The notes: generated from the sequence alone by a model not told the origin. 64,000 nt of DNA from Paenibacillus mesophilus (GCF_005938385.1 NZ_VCRA01000001.1:495146-559145); one strand, 5' to 3'; shown: positions 43,437-52,571, counted from the first letter of the stretch. A program made the numbers and translations.

Positions 43437-44199
43437 AAGAGTCGCGGTCCACGTACAGCGTGCAGTCCGGATGGCGGCGCAGCACGGTGGACGGGCATTC
43501 CGTCGAGATGGTTCCGTTCAAGGTCCGATTCACCGCGTTGCGCTTCGTCGGGCCGGGTACCATGCAGTACAGGTGGTCGGCCGACATCATCGTAGGGATC
43601 GTGAGCGTAAGCGCATGGGTCGGCACGTCGCCGAACGTCGGGAAGCAGCCGTCGTTCACTTGCTGCTGCCGGCAGGCGTCGTCCAGCTCGACCGCTTTGA
43701 TCGTGAACGGGTCGTCGAAATCGGCGACCGGAGGATCGTTGAACGCAATATGGCCGTTCTCGCCGATTCCGAGACAGACGATGTCGATCGGCGCTTCTCT
43801 CAGCAGATCGCCGTAACGTTTACATTCTGCTTCGATCGTATTCGAGCTGTCGATCAAATGGACTTGTCCGGGCTTTACTTTATCGAACAGCCGCTCGCAT
43901 AGAAACCGGCTGAACTTCTGGGGCGCGTCGTTCGGAAGACCGATATATTCGTCCATATGGAACGCCGTTATGCGCGACCAGTCGATGTCCGGGTCGGAGG
44001 AGAGCGTCTCCAGAAATTCGTTCTGCGAAGGCGCCGCCGCGAAAATCATCCGGATGCGGTCCTTCCTGCCGAGCAGCTCCTTGATCGTGGCGGCAGCCGC
44101 CCGGCCCGCCGATGTCCCGAGGTCTTGCCGGTTCGCATATACGTTCACCTTCAGCTGATCTACCGATTCCGCCTTAACGGGTTGTGGCTGCAAGCTCAT
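43426..44199 (-). CDS. nagB: Glucosamine-6-phosphate deaminase
   Basis: 257 residues. Converts glucosamine-6-phosphate to fructose-6-phosphate and ammonia. Family motifs: TSAGRAAAATIKELLGRK, FHMDEYIGLP, IDIVCLGIGENGHIAFNDPP with the catalytic acid region, and THALTLTIPTMMSADHLYCM near the end (sugar phosphate isomerase fold). It starts 2 bases before the ceramidase-like gene ends. The product enters glycolysis. Confidence 0.92.
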   Translation of the reverse strand: MSLQPQPVKAESVDQLKVNVYANRQDLGTSAGRAAAATIKELLGRKDRIRMIFAAAPSQNEFLETLSSDPDIDWSRITAFHMDEYIGLPNDAPQKFSRFLCERLFDKVKPGQVHLIDSSNTIEAECKRYGDLLREAPIDIVCLGIGENGHIAFNDPPVADFDDPFTIKAVELDDACRQQQVNDGCFPTFGDVPTHALTLTIPTMMSADHLYCMVPGPTKRNAVNRTLNGTISTECPSTVLRRHPDCTLYVDRDSYGA

Positions 44200-44200
44200 G

Positions 44201-45496
44201 TCACTCTTCCTCTCGAATCAATTGTTCGATCGCCTTGCGGATGATCGTTTCGGTTTCCGGGGCGAACGGCGCCGGCAATGCGAAGTATACGCTCGAGTCT
44301 TTGCCCTCGTAGCCGCCCTCGGCGATCTGGCTTGCTGTAGGCACATACCCGATCATGCCGTTGCTGTATCCCATCGCAAGCGTACGGTCCCCCGACAGCT
44401 CCTTCGCGTAGTCGCCGTATTCCAGCACGACTTCCCCGTCCATGGCGAGGAAGGAGAGGCCGTCCGCAAGCTTGATCCGGGTCAGCTCGAACGGGATATG
44501 GCTCCGCAGCTTCTCCGGATTACTCCGCAGCTTCATTCCCCATTCCGCGAGCGCGCCGCCCTTGGCGATCCGTTCGTCGATCTCCGCCTCCGTCGGCAGC
44601 GTCTGAAACGGCAGCTGTACGACGATCCGCCTTCCCGACACGGGCAATGCGGCAAGCTCCTCCATCGTTCCATCCAATACACGTTCCACTTCATTCGCAA
44701 GCAGACGTCCGGACTTCGCTACTTCCTCTTCGGTCCCGGAATAAAACTTGTCGTCGCGATGGAGCGCTGGACGGATGTTACCGGTACAGCCCTGCAGGAA
44801 GGAGACGACCGTACCGCGTCCGAACGTAGCTTCCAGACGCTCGGCCGCGACTCCGGGATATTCCGACGTCACATAATTCGTATTGGTCGTCGTCGGGTGG
44901 CATGTATAATGCACGAATACCGCCTTCGCGGTTCCGTCCTCTTTGCGGAAACGGATCACGTTAACGTCCGTATCTAGCAAACCGTCCGGATTCGGCGCCA
45001 TCGTCATCGCGCCGCCTACGATTTTGCGGCGGTTGATGCCGATCCGGCAGTCTCCCTTGCCCCGTTCGATCGTAATCGGCTCCAAGTTGGCGATGGCCGT
45101 CTCTACGCCGCGAAACAGCGATTGATCCAGACTGTCCAAATAGTCGGCATCCGGTAGCCCGAGAACATCGCAAAACTCCGTGCTCGTCTGAGGTCCCCCA
45201 TGCGTATGCTGGGCGCTTAAGATAAGATCGGACGGTCCGATCCCGAACCGCTCGGCAAGCGTCTCGCGAATGCGCGCCATCCGCTCGCTCCCCCACCAGA
45301 TGATGTCTCCCTGTGCGATCAGCACGCGGCGCTTCTCTACGCCGTCATGTTGCTCGAACACGTTCACTCTGGCGTACAGACGGCGGTTTATGCCGAGGAA
45401 AGGGCCTTTGCGGTGTCCGTAACCCGCGAGCGGAATCGGCCGCTGCGGCGTAATATCGACTTTGGCGGTGCCGAGCAGCAGTCGCGTCCCGCTCAT
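44201..45496 (-). CDS. Neutral ceramidase-like protein
   Basis: 431 residues without signal peptide. GTAKVDITPQRPIPLAGYG at the N-terminus and LILSAQHTHGGPQTSTEFCD (HTHxGP zinc motif), VFVHYTCHPTTT and VSFLQGCTGNIRP match the neutral/alkaline ceramidase fold, an amidase that splits N-acyl bonds. Bacterial cytosolic relatives are mostly uncharacterised. Placed between an oxidoreductase and nagB, it may act as an amidase on an N-acylated amino sugar, which is inference from position. Its start overlaps the oxidoreductase stop (ATGA). Confidence 0.8.
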   Translation of the reverse strand: MSGTRLLLGTAKVDITPQRPIPLAGYGHRKGPFLGINRRLYARVNVFEQHDGVEKRRVLIAQGDIIWWGSERMARIRETLAERFGIGPSDLILSAQHTHGGPQTSTEFCDVLGLPDADYLDSLDQSLFRGVETAIANLEPITIERGKGDCRIGINRRKIVGGAMTMAPNPDGLLDTDVNVIRFRKEDGTAKAVFVHYTCHPTTTNTNYVTSEYPGVAAERLEATFGRGTVVSFLQGCTGNIRPALHRDDKFYSGTEEEVAKSGRLLANEVERVLDGTMEELAALPVSGRRIVVQLPFQTLPTEAEIDERIAKGGALAEWGMKLRSNPEKLRSHIPFELTRIKLADGLSFLAMDGEVVLEYGDYAKELSGDRTLAMGYSNGMIGYVPTASQIAEGGYEGKDSSVYFALPAPFAPETETIIRKAIEQLIREEE

Positions 45497-46524
45497 TCGG
45501 ACACCTCTTCCAGCTTGATCGGCGCGCCCTTCGCCGACGATTCGTAAATCGCCTCGACGAGCTGGACCGCGCGCAGGCCGTCTACCCCTTTCAAATAAAG
45601 CTCCTCGCCGGATTCGATCGCCGCGATGACGTTCTCCATCTGGATGCGATGGTTGACGTGCGAGATGCTCCGCGGATCGGATACGCCTCCGTAATTCGTA
45701 TTGCCGCCCAGATCAGGCGCTTCGACGCCGGGTACGGTCCAGTGGGTAACCGAGGAGCCTTCGAGCTTGATCGTGCCGTGCTCCCCGTACAAGTTCAACG
45801 CGGCCGCGAAGCCCGGCTGTATGCTGGTCGACGCCATGATCGTGCCGAAGGCGCCGTTCTTGAACGTAAGCAAAGCGAGGCCCAAATCCTCCGCTTCCAT
45901 CTGATGCGTATTTGTCGCCGTTTTGCCATAGACGGTGTCGACGAGTCCCCCGAACCAGAGCAGCAGATCGATTGAGTGAATGCCCTGATTCATCAGCGCT
46001 CCGCCGTCCTGATCGATCGTTCCCCGCCATTCGGCGCTGTCGTAATAAGACTGGGCGCGGTAGAACGGAAGCGATACTTCCACGAGCAGCAGCTTGCCGA
46101 GCGCGCCGCTGTCCAGCACGTTGCGGACCGCGACGTGCTGCGCCTCGAACCGCCGCTGGGAAATGACCGACAGCGTGACGCCGTTCTTCTTCGCCGTGCG
46201 GATGAGCTCGAGCGAGTCTTTCGTATTCATCGCGATCGGCTTCTCGATGATGAGATGCTTGCCCGCATTCAGGACATCGAGGCCGATCGGAGCATGGCTG
46301 CCGCTCGAAGTGGTGACGCATACGATGTCGATGTCCGGGTTGGCGAGCAGGTCCTTATAGTCCGTCGCGTAACCGCAGCCTTCCTTCTCCGCGAACGCCT
46401 TCGCCCGCTCTTCCGTCCGGTTCGCTACGGCGACGAGCTTGCCCCTCTCGATTTCCTTGATCGCCGCGGCGTGAAAGTCCGCAATCGAGCCGGTGCCGAT
46501 AATGCCGAATCCCCACGTTTTCAT
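45493..46524 (-). CDS. Gfo/Idh/MocA-family oxidoreductase in the amino-sugar operon
   Basis: 343 residues. Rossmann motif IIGTGSIADFHAAAI, catalytic EKP in HLIIEKPIAMNTKDS, and MNQGIHSIDLLLWFGG. NAD(P)-dependent oxidation or reduction of a sugar. It is the second gene of the operon, 23 bases after the epimerase gene. A paralogue in family terms of the protein at 17478-18599, but not close in sequence. Confidence 0.9.
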   Translation of the reverse strand: MKTWGFGIIGTGSIADFHAAAIKEIERGKLVAVANRTEERAKAFAEKEGCGYATDYKDLLANPDIDIVCVTTSSGSHAPIGLDVLNAGKHLIIEKPIAMNTKDSLELIRTAKKNGVTLSVISQRRFEAQHVAVRNVLDSGALGKLLLVEVSLPFYRAQSYYDSAEWRGTIDQDGGALMNQGIHSIDLLLWFGGLVDTVYGKTATNTHQMEAEDLGLALLTFKNGAFGTIMASTSIQPGFAAALNLYGEHGTIKLEGSSVTHWTVPGVEAPDLGGNTNYGGVSDPRSISHVNHRIQMENVIAAIESGEELYLKGVDGLRAVQLVEAIYESSAKGAPIKLEEVSE

Positions 46525-46547
46525 CCGTATTCCCTCCTAGGAATGAG

Positions 46548-47417
46548 TTACTTCGCCGGGAATGCTTCCCCCGCCAGCACGCGGAACGCGTCCAGCGTCA
46601 TCTTCGAGCCGGCCGCCTTCGTGCCGCCCTCCGGCTTGTAATGCGTTTCGATCGTAAACAAGCCTTCGTAGCCGTCTTCCCTCAATGCCTGCAGCTGTGC
46701 AATGAAAGGCACGTTGCCGGAGCCGACCGGCACGCAGCGGGAGGAACCGTCCGGCAGCACATAGGCGTCTTTTATGTGAACGTGTGCAAGAACGTCTTTA
46801 ATAAAGCCGTATCCTTCGGGGAAAGCCGGACGTCCGCCGTATGCTTCATTGCCCGGATCCCACAGCGCTTTCATCGCCGGAGAGCCTACGGCACGAACGA
46901 TGTTGCCCACCTCTTCGGCGAAGCCTCCGTTGCAGGCCGGTTCGTTTTCCTGAAGCAGCATGACGCCTTCCTTCTCCGCCAGAGCGGCCGCGGTCTTTAA
47001 ATGTCCGACGATTTCGTCGAAATATCGCTCCGGTTCCGTTTCGCGCCAGAAGGAGAATATGCGGATGTTCCGCGCTCCGAGCATTTTCGTAATCGCGATG
47101 ACGCGCTTCAGCTTCTCGTGATGCGCCTCGACGCTTTCCTCCGCTTGCCCGAACACGTCTCCCGACGCCACCTTGCGGTTCGGATCAAGCGCGCATTTGT
47201 ACAGCGGCGAAGCTACGGCCGTTACGGACAGCCCTCTCGACTCGATTTGATGGCGAACCGCCGCCACCTGCTCGTCGCTCATATTCGAAATATTGACGCC
47301 GTCCACGACGCGCACCTCGATATGTTTCAACCCTTGCTCCACGATCCAGTCCAGCGATTTCTCGAATTGATCCGGATATACTTCATCCGTAAGTATGCCA
47401 AGACGCTCCATTACCAT
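46548..47417 (-). CDS. Sugar phosphate isomerase/epimerase, first gene of the amino-sugar operon
   Basis: 289 residues from the ATG at 47417 behind GGGGAGATACCGTTA; the frame runs on upstream but only this start has a ribosome binding site. TIM barrel: LKHIEVRVVDGVNISNM, GVMLLQENEPACNGGFAEEV (metal Glu), MKALWDPGNEAYGG and LAHVHIKDAYVLPDG, ending FTIETHYKPEGGT. It starts the six-gene unit behind the promoter at 47583-47612. Confidence 0.9.
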   Translation of the reverse strand: MVMERLGILTDEVYPDQFEKSLDWIVEQGLKHIEVRVVDGVNISNMSDEQVAAVRHQIESRGLSVTAVASPLYKCALDPNRKVASGDVFGQAEESVEAHHEKLKRVIAITKMLGARNIRIFSFWRETEPERYFDEIVGHLKTAAALAEKEGVMLLQENEPACNGGFAEEVGNIVRAVGSPAMKALWDPGNEAYGGRPAFPEGYGFIKDVLAHVHIKDAYVLPDGSSRCVPVGSGNVPFIAQLQALREDGYEGLFTIETHYKPEGGTKAAGSKMTLDAFRVLAGEAFPAK

Positions 47418-47582
47418 TAACGGTATCTCCCCTTTCTGCTCGTGCGAGCGCTCCTGCCCGGCCAATTCCGGGATGAGCCCGCATCTTTCCACTATAACTA
47501 TACCAAGGTTGGGACGGAATTTGTTGATCTTTCTTTCGATTGGAGTTTACTTTTTTTACGTTTCCGCCCCGCCCTAACCTGT

Positions 47583-47612
47583 ATTATAGTTGTATCTATA
47601 ATTTGACGTCAA
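47583..47612 (-). promoter_or_regulatory. Promoter and GntR-type operator of the amino-sugar operon
   Basis: On the minus strand TTGACG (47612-47607) and TATAAT (47588-47583) are 18 bases apart. A perfect dyad ATTATAG-TTGTAT-CTATAAT (47583-47602) covers the -10 and most of the spacer. A bound repressor would block polymerase. The divergent GntR regulator is the obvious candidate. Confidence 0.75.
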
Positions 47613-47626
47613 TGGATGCGGTATAG

Positions 47627-47653
47627 AAAAAGAGCTCCGCTAAGCGGAGCCAG
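47627..47653 (-). terminator. Terminator-like hairpin upstream of the operon promoter
   Basis: On the minus strand GGCTCCGCT pairs with AGCGGAGCTC and is followed by TTTTTC. No minus-strand gene ends here, so it may shield the operon from readthrough or end an unseen transcript from the repeat region. Confidence 0.6.
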
Positions 47654-47720
47654 GCTGTTGCTTGCAATACCGGCGGCGCCGGAACATGTGTCGTATATTC
47701 GCTATCGGACAACCAAGTTT

Positions 47721-47893
47721 GCTTATTAGTGAACCCCATTGCGCTTAATTGGCCCTTCTCCCGGAAAATGTTGGGACAGCGAACCTAAAGTAACTAATAA
47801 TGAACTCCAGTTCAGTAACAATAAAATTAGGTTCGCTGTTCGTCGAATTCGCCCGTCCGTCAAGCGATTAGCGCAATAAGGTTCATTATTAGC
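47721..47893. repeat. Large imperfect palindrome with a perfect inner inverted repeat
   Basis: Outer arms GCTTATTAGTGAACCCCATT (from 47721) and its near complement ending at 47893 are about 28 bases long. The inner arms CAGCGAACCTAA (47777-47788) and TTAGGTTCGCTG (47827-47838) match perfectly. No gene inside. Confidence 0.7.
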
Positions 47894-47934
47894 GAAGTTT
47901 CCCTCGCAATGATGAACAACGAGAACACATGTGC

Positions 47935-48008
47935 TATAATGGAAATGCTTCAATAATAAGGGATGCGTTGTTCAGCTCCTTCTCTGCGGGCTGATTATAA
48001 GCTATAAT
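47935..48008 (+). promoter_or_regulatory. Promoter and dyad of the GntR-SBP gene
   Basis: An extended -10 (TGCTATAAT, ending 47940) with a weak -35. Downstream at 47994-48008 lies ATTATA-AGC-TATAAT, sharing the CTATAAT half-site with the operator at 47583-47602, so autoregulation is plausible. Confidence 0.5.
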
Positions 48009-48070
48009 TGGAATAATGATTACCGGTGGTGCGGATATTACCCATTTTGATATAGAAACGGAAGGTTCGA

Positions 48071-49450
48071 ATGAGACGCGATAACGAATTCCGCTATTCC
48101 CGACTGGCGCACATTCTCCGCGAACAAATTATGTCCGGCTTCATCAAGCCGGGGGAATATTTGCTGTCTGAGAACGAATTGTGCAAATATTACGGCCTCA
48201 GCCGCACATCGGTGCGCAAATCGCTCGAGCAGCTGCAGAAGGAAGGCCTTATTGTCAAGAAAGTAGGGCAAGGGACGATCGTCTCGCCCGACCTGGTCAT
48301 CTCTCCGAGCGAACGGCGTACGCTGCGCATCTTGACGAATACGCCCTCGTTTTTCGTGGACAACTGTCTCGGTATCATCATAGAGACGTTCCAGAACAAA
48401 TTTCCCCATGTCGACGTAAAGCTGCTCACGTTCCCGTCCTGGAACTTCTGGGATTCCATGAGGACGAGCATCGAGCTGGGCCAGCCCCCCGATCTTGTGC
48501 TTATCACGGACCGGCACTTCGCGCATCCGGACCGCGGAGACGATTTTCAGGATCTTGGCGACCATCTGGAAGACTTGCTTGGCGAATTTTATCCCAGGGT
48601 CGTGGAGCCGTTCCGTCTGGGGGACGCTCAAACAGCCATTCCCGCAACGTTCTCGCCTGTATATTTGGTCTATAATCCGGAGCTGTTCGCCCGCTACGGC
48701 GTAGCCGAGCCGAACCCGGAATGGACCAAGGCAGAGCTGATCGAAGCGGCCAGGAAGCTGACCGTCGATCGGGATCAAGACGGCATCACCGATCTGTACG
48801 GGCTGTCGCTTTCTCCTTATCTGAACCGCTGGCCCGTCATCGCCTTGCAAAACGGCGTCAAGTTCGACGAAACGACCACCCGGGAATCTATTGTGGATAC
48901 GCTGAACTTTTTCCACGATGCTTTGTACCGGCAGCGGATCGCGACCTTGGACTATACGGCTTCAGGTACATTCCTGTGCGAGAAAGCCGCCATGGTGCTT
49001 ACGACTGCGATCGAGCTCGCCGGATGGCGCAACGGGAACGTGCCGTTCGAAGCCAAAGTCGCGCCGCTTCCGTTCGGGCCGCTCAAATCGACGCTGCTCG
49101 TCGCGAATACGTTCATGGTACACAAGGAATGCCAGGAGCAGGAGCTGGCGCTTGCCTTCCTGCGGACGGCGCTCGACCATAAGCTGCAGACGCGGCTCGC
49201 CCGCGAGACCGGATTCCTTTCCTGCATCCCCGAAATCAACGAAGCGGTTTGGGACGCCTCCCATCTGGCCTCCTTGAACATTTCGCAACGGCAAATCGAC
49301 AACGGTTACTTTTTGCACGAGCTGTTGAACGATTTGAACGTGCTCGAAGATCTCGAATCGGAGATGGAGATGTTCTGGGGAGGATATGAATCCGCCGAAA
49401 CGATCGCGAACGGGATGATCCGCGTCTTGTCGGACAAGTCCCCCAAATAG
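48071..49450 (+). CDS. GntR-type regulator fused to a solute-binding-protein-like domain
   Basis: 459 residues without a signal peptide, so cytosolic. Residues 5-75 are a GntR winged helix (YSRLAHILREQIMSGFIKPG, SENELCKYYGLSRTSVRKSL, EGLIVKKVGQGTIV). Residues 85-440 resemble a family 1 extracellular sugar-binding protein (LRILTNTPSFFVDNCLGIII, QPPDLVLITDRHF, VYLVYNPELFARYGVAEPNP, DRDQDGITDLYGLSLSPYLN), here acting as an effector domain in place of the usual UTRA. Divergent from the nag-type operon and its dyad, it probably represses that operon until the cytosolic sugar binds. Confidence 0.9.
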   Translation: MRRDNEFRYSRLAHILREQIMSGFIKPGEYLLSENELCKYYGLSRTSVRKSLEQLQKEGLIVKKVGQGTIVSPDLVISPSERRTLRILTNTPSFFVDNCLGIIIETFQNKFPHVDVKLLTFPSWNFWDSMRTSIELGQPPDLVLITDRHFAHPDRGDDFQDLGDHLEDLLGEFYPRVVEPFRLGDAQTAIPATFSPVYLVYNPELFARYGVAEPNPEWTKAELIEAARKLTVDRDQDGITDLYGLSLSPYLNRWPVIALQNGVKFDETTTRESIVDTLNFFHDALYRQRIATLDYTASGTFLCEKAAMVLTTAIELAGWRNGNVPFEAKVAPLPFGPLKSTLLVANTFMVHKECQEQELALAFLRTALDHKLQTRLARETGFLSCIPEINEAVWDASHLASLNISQRQIDNGYFLHELLNDLNVLEDLESEMEMFWGGYESAETIANGMIRVLSDKSPK

Positions 49451-49473
49451 CAGCCGCATCATCATTACGACCG

Positions 49474-49502
49474 AAGCTCCCTTCACCGGGAGCTTTTTTT
49501 TC
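49474..49502 (+). terminator. Terminator after the GntR-SBP gene
   Basis: AAGCTCCC-TTCACC-GGGAGCTT followed by T6. Confidence 0.9.
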
Positions 49503-49699
49503 ATTTCGAGGTCCCTTCGGCTCACGAACCCCCATCCCTTTCCAGCAAAATCGTTTGGAAGTCCCATTCCGCCTCATGCCAATTGGTACGTTTTTCTACG
49601 AAATTTGTCGTTTCGAAAAAGGAGTATGGCTATTCTTGTCGAATAAAGCTATTCATCGCTCCTTAGAGCACAACGACAATCAGCAAAGGTGGGATCATT

Positions 49700-51844
49700 A
49701 TGAAAGGGACATGGCCAAAAATCGTCTCGCGGCTATCGAACATATGGAACAAAGCGAGAGATAACGTGTCCGCAACCGACATGCAGGGACTGAAGCGGCA
49801 GCTCCAAGTGCAAAACCCGATCAAATCGGTAGGCATGAAGCTGCTTCTTATATTTTTCGTGAGCATCGTCGCCATGGTTCTCGCGGTCGGACTTTTGTCC
49901 TACCAGATTTCCAAGAATGTGATCAAGAACAAGGTTGCCGACGCGTCTCTGCAGACGATCACCCAAGCGACGGACAAAGTCGATTTCCTGCTGGAGAGCG
50001 TGGAGAACATCTCCATTCAGATTATGTCCGACGATACGGTCGCCGATAATATGACCAAATTCAAGGACAAGACGCTGTCGCAATTCGATAAACTGCAAAC
50101 CGGACAGCTGGTCGCAAGCCGCCTGAAAAGCTACGTGCTGTCCAACAACAAGCTGGCCGACATCAACATTATCCCGATCAGTGCAGACGCTACCGATACA
50201 TACCGCTCCTCGACGGCGCTTAAAGACGATGTTTTCAAATCGGAATGGTTCAATAAAGTAAAGGAGGCCGACGGCAAGGGGATTTGGCTGCCGAGCAGCA
50301 AAGCCGGCTATATCAGCTCTCCCAATACGTTCGCGCTCGGCCGCGTGCTGCGGAACATCAAATCCGGCACCGTCGAAGGCATGCTCGTCATCGAAGTCAA
50401 GCAGTCCGCTCTGAAGGACGCGCTCGGAGTCGTTTCCATCGGTAACGGAAGCGAAACCGTCATTATCGGCAAAGACAACAAAGTGATCTACTCGGAGAAG
50501 ACGGACGAGCTCGAGTCGGCTTACGCGCTCGACATTGCAACCAACATCGCCAAGACGGGCAGCAGCACGGACAACTTCTTCACCGAGAAAAATAAAGAGC
50601 AAATTATCGCCGTCTATGATCCGATCCAGAAATCGGACTGGCTGCTCGTGGGAGCCGTATCGGTAGACGAGCTGGTGAAGGACGCGGCTTCCATCTTCAA
50701 CATTACGGTCATCATGCTGATCGTGTCCGCGCTTCTGGCGATCGGCGTAGGGCTGCTCGTCATCCGGTTTATCGCCCGTCCGCTTGTGGCGCTGCGCAAT
50801 CTGATGGTCGAAGGGGCCGGAGGCAACTTGACCGTACGGACGAAGTTCACGGGCCGTCAGGACGAGATCGGCCAGCTGTCCGCAAGCTTCAATCAAATGA
50901 TGGAGCAAATTACGGCGCTCGTGGCGCAAACGAACTTATCGGCGCAGGAAGTGCTCCAGACCGCATCGGAATTGTCCGATTCCTCCAAGAAGACGGCGCA
51001 GTCGGCCAAAGAAATCGCGGTGGCGACCGAGGAAATTGCGAACGGCGCCTCCAGTCTCGCCGTGGAAGCGGAGCGGGGCAGCGACTTGACCGGCGGCATC
51101 AGCCAGAAGGTCGACCACGTCGTCGACGCGAACGCGCTGATGGAAACGGCCGCCGCCGAAGTGCAATCGGCGAGCCGCAAAGGAACCGACTACATGTCCG
51201 ACCTGATCACGAAGACGAGCACGACCGAGGACATGATCCGCTCCATGGCGGAGAAGGTGGAGAAGCTTCAGGAAAGCACGGGCTCGATCCGCAACATATT
51301 GGACATGCTGAACAACATTACGAAGCAGACGAACATTTTGTCGCTCAACGCGACGATCGAGGCGGCCCGCGCGGGCGCTGCCGGCAAAGGCTTCATGGTC
51401 GTGGCCGACGAAATCCGCAAGCTCGCCGACCAGTCCAAGCAATCGATCGACGTCGTCGCGCAAATTACCGAGCGCATCCAGACGGAAATGAAAGAAACGG
51501 TCGGCGTCTTATCGGAGGCGTACCCGATTTTCCGCGAGCAGATCGCTTCGGTGAAAGATGCGGACGGCATATTCAAGCAGGTCCAAGCACAAATGGACGG
51601 CTTCGCCGGCAAGCTGAAGGAAGTGACGGTTTCCGTCCAGCAGCTCAAAAGCTCCCAAGTGGTGCTGTCGGAAGCGATGGGCAACGTCAGCGCCGTTGCC
51701 GAACAGTCGTCGGCTACATCCCAGGAAGTCGCCTCGCTCAGCTCGGAACAGCTCAGCATCAGCGGAGGACTCGTCAAGCTTTCGGAGAAGCTCGAGGACT
51801 TGTCCAATTCGCTCAAGGAATCGCTCAGCAAGTTTTCGATTTAA
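49700..51844 (+). CDS. Methyl-accepting chemotaxis protein
   Basis: 714 residues behind AAAGGTGGGATCATT. A 45-residue cytosolic N-terminal extension precedes the first membrane segment (MKLLLIFFVSIVAMVLAVGL); a dCache sensor domain follows (about 75-320), then the second membrane segment (NITVIMLIVSALLAIGVGLL), a HAMP domain (FIARPLVALRNLMVEGAGGN) and the signalling hairpin tip ILSLNATIEAARAGAAGKGF. It relays ligand binding to CheA. The ligand is unknown. Monocistronic. Confidence 0.95.
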   Translation: MKGTWPKIVSRLSNIWNKARDNVSATDMQGLKRQLQVQNPIKSVGMKLLLIFFVSIVAMVLAVGLLSYQISKNVIKNKVADASLQTITQATDKVDFLLESVENISIQIMSDDTVADNMTKFKDKTLSQFDKLQTGQLVASRLKSYVLSNNKLADINIIPISADATDTYRSSTALKDDVFKSEWFNKVKEADGKGIWLPSSKAGYISSPNTFALGRVLRNIKSGTVEGMLVIEVKQSALKDALGVVSIGNGSETVIIGKDNKVIYSEKTDELESAYALDIATNIAKTGSSTDNFFTEKNKEQIIAVYDPIQKSDWLLVGAVSVDELVKDAASIFNITVIMLIVSALLAIGVGLLVIRFIARPLVALRNLMVEGAGGNLTVRTKFTGRQDEIGQLSASFNQMMEQITALVAQTNLSAQEVLQTASELSDSSKKTAQSAKEIAVATEEIANGASSLAVEAERGSDLTGGISQKVDHVVDANALMETAAAEVQSASRKGTDYMSDLITKTSTTEDMIRSMAEKVEKLQESTGSIRNILDMLNNITKQTNILSLNATIEAARAGAAGKGFMVVADEIRKLADQSKQSIDVVAQITERIQTEMKETVGVLSEAYPIFREQIASVKDADGIFKQVQAQMDGFAGKLKEVTVSVQQLKSSQVVLSEAMGNVSAVAEQSSATSQEVASLSSEQLSISGGLVKLSEKLEDLSNSLKESLSKFSI

Positions 51845-51852
51845 CAGGTGAG

Positions 51853-51892
51853 AAAGCACCCTCGCTTCATCAAGCGCGGGTGCTTTCGTTTT
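51853..51892. terminator. Terminator after the chemoreceptor
   Basis: AAAGCACCCTCGCTT pairs with AAGCGCGGGTGCTTT (one mismatch), followed by CGTTTT. It overlaps the 3' end of the convergent small gene. Confidence 0.8.
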
Positions 51893-52196
51893 GCTCCCGG
51901 TCGGACGCCCCGTAACACGCCGCAACCCGCAAATCTTTGTTCGTCCATGGCATCGACGGCGGCGACGCGTTCACTTCCCCGATGCGGATGCCGACCATCT
52001 TCTCCATGATCGCGAGCTGGTACTGCGCTATCGCTTCGATGCTTTTGTGCAGGCTCTCCTGCACGGCCGGCTCGCCTCCCTCCGCGCCGGCGTCCGCGGC
52101 GCTCTCGATGATGCGAGCCATCGCGCGTTGACTGCGAGCGAGCGACTCCAATATATCGAGCTTCATCTCCCGCTGCCGTTCGAGCCATCCCATCAC
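51870..52196 (-). CDS. Small helical protein, third gene of a trio
   Basis: 108 residues. Coiled, charged helices (REMKLDILESLARSQRAMAR, EPAVQESLHKSIEAIAQYQL, AIMEKMVGIRIGEV) and a polar tail. Its start overlaps the stop of the gene before it at 52193-52196. I recall homologues in Paenibacillus carrying misleading names such as restriction subunit S, which the sequence does not support. No signal peptide. Function unknown. Confidence 0.75.
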   Translation of the reverse strand: MMGWLERQREMKLDILESLARSQRAMARIIESAADAGAEGGEPAVQESLHKSIEAIAQYQLAIMEKMVGIRIGEVNASPPSMPWTNKDLRVAACYGASDREQNESTRA

Positions 52197-52528
52197 GTCG
52201 AGTCCCCTAAGCCGCCGCCGAACAAACCGCCCAAGCCGCCGTCCGAGGACATGTCTTCGTTTTTGTTCAGCACGACTTTCAAGTTTTTGGACAGCGCGTT
52301 TTCCATTTTGGTCAGCCCGTCGATCAGCTCCACGAAAGACTCATGCATTTCCAGCGGCTTCTTGAGCTGATCCTCGTGGTTATCGTAGCTTTGATGGTTC
52401 AAATGAACGCAAATCCAGTCCCGCGATTTCTCGGCCTCATTCGCTTTCGCCTCCAGAATGAGCGATATATCGTGCTGCATTTTGGCCGATGCCCGCAGCA
52501 TCCATAAGAACGACTCCGTCCGTTGCAT
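52193..52528 (-). CDS. Small helical protein, second gene of a trio
   Basis: 111 residues from the ATG at 52528 behind GGAGGGAGAACGG; the frame upstream to 52633 lies in the preceding gene. Helical first part (ESFLWMLRASAKMQHDISLI, LEAKANEAEKSRDWICVHLN), a long amphipathic helix (EMHESFVELIDGLTKMENAL) and a Gly-rich tail (GGLGGLFGGGLGDST). Cytosolic. Function not recognised. Confidence 0.78.
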   Translation of the reverse strand: MQRTESFLWMLRASAKMQHDISLILEAKANEAEKSRDWICVHLNHQSYDNHEDQLKKPLEMHESFVELIDGLTKMENALSKNLKVVLNKNEDMSSDGGLGGLFGGGLGDST

Positions 52529-52571
52529 CCGTTCTCCCTCCTTCGCTAGGGCGGTGGGCTGCACCCTGCCG

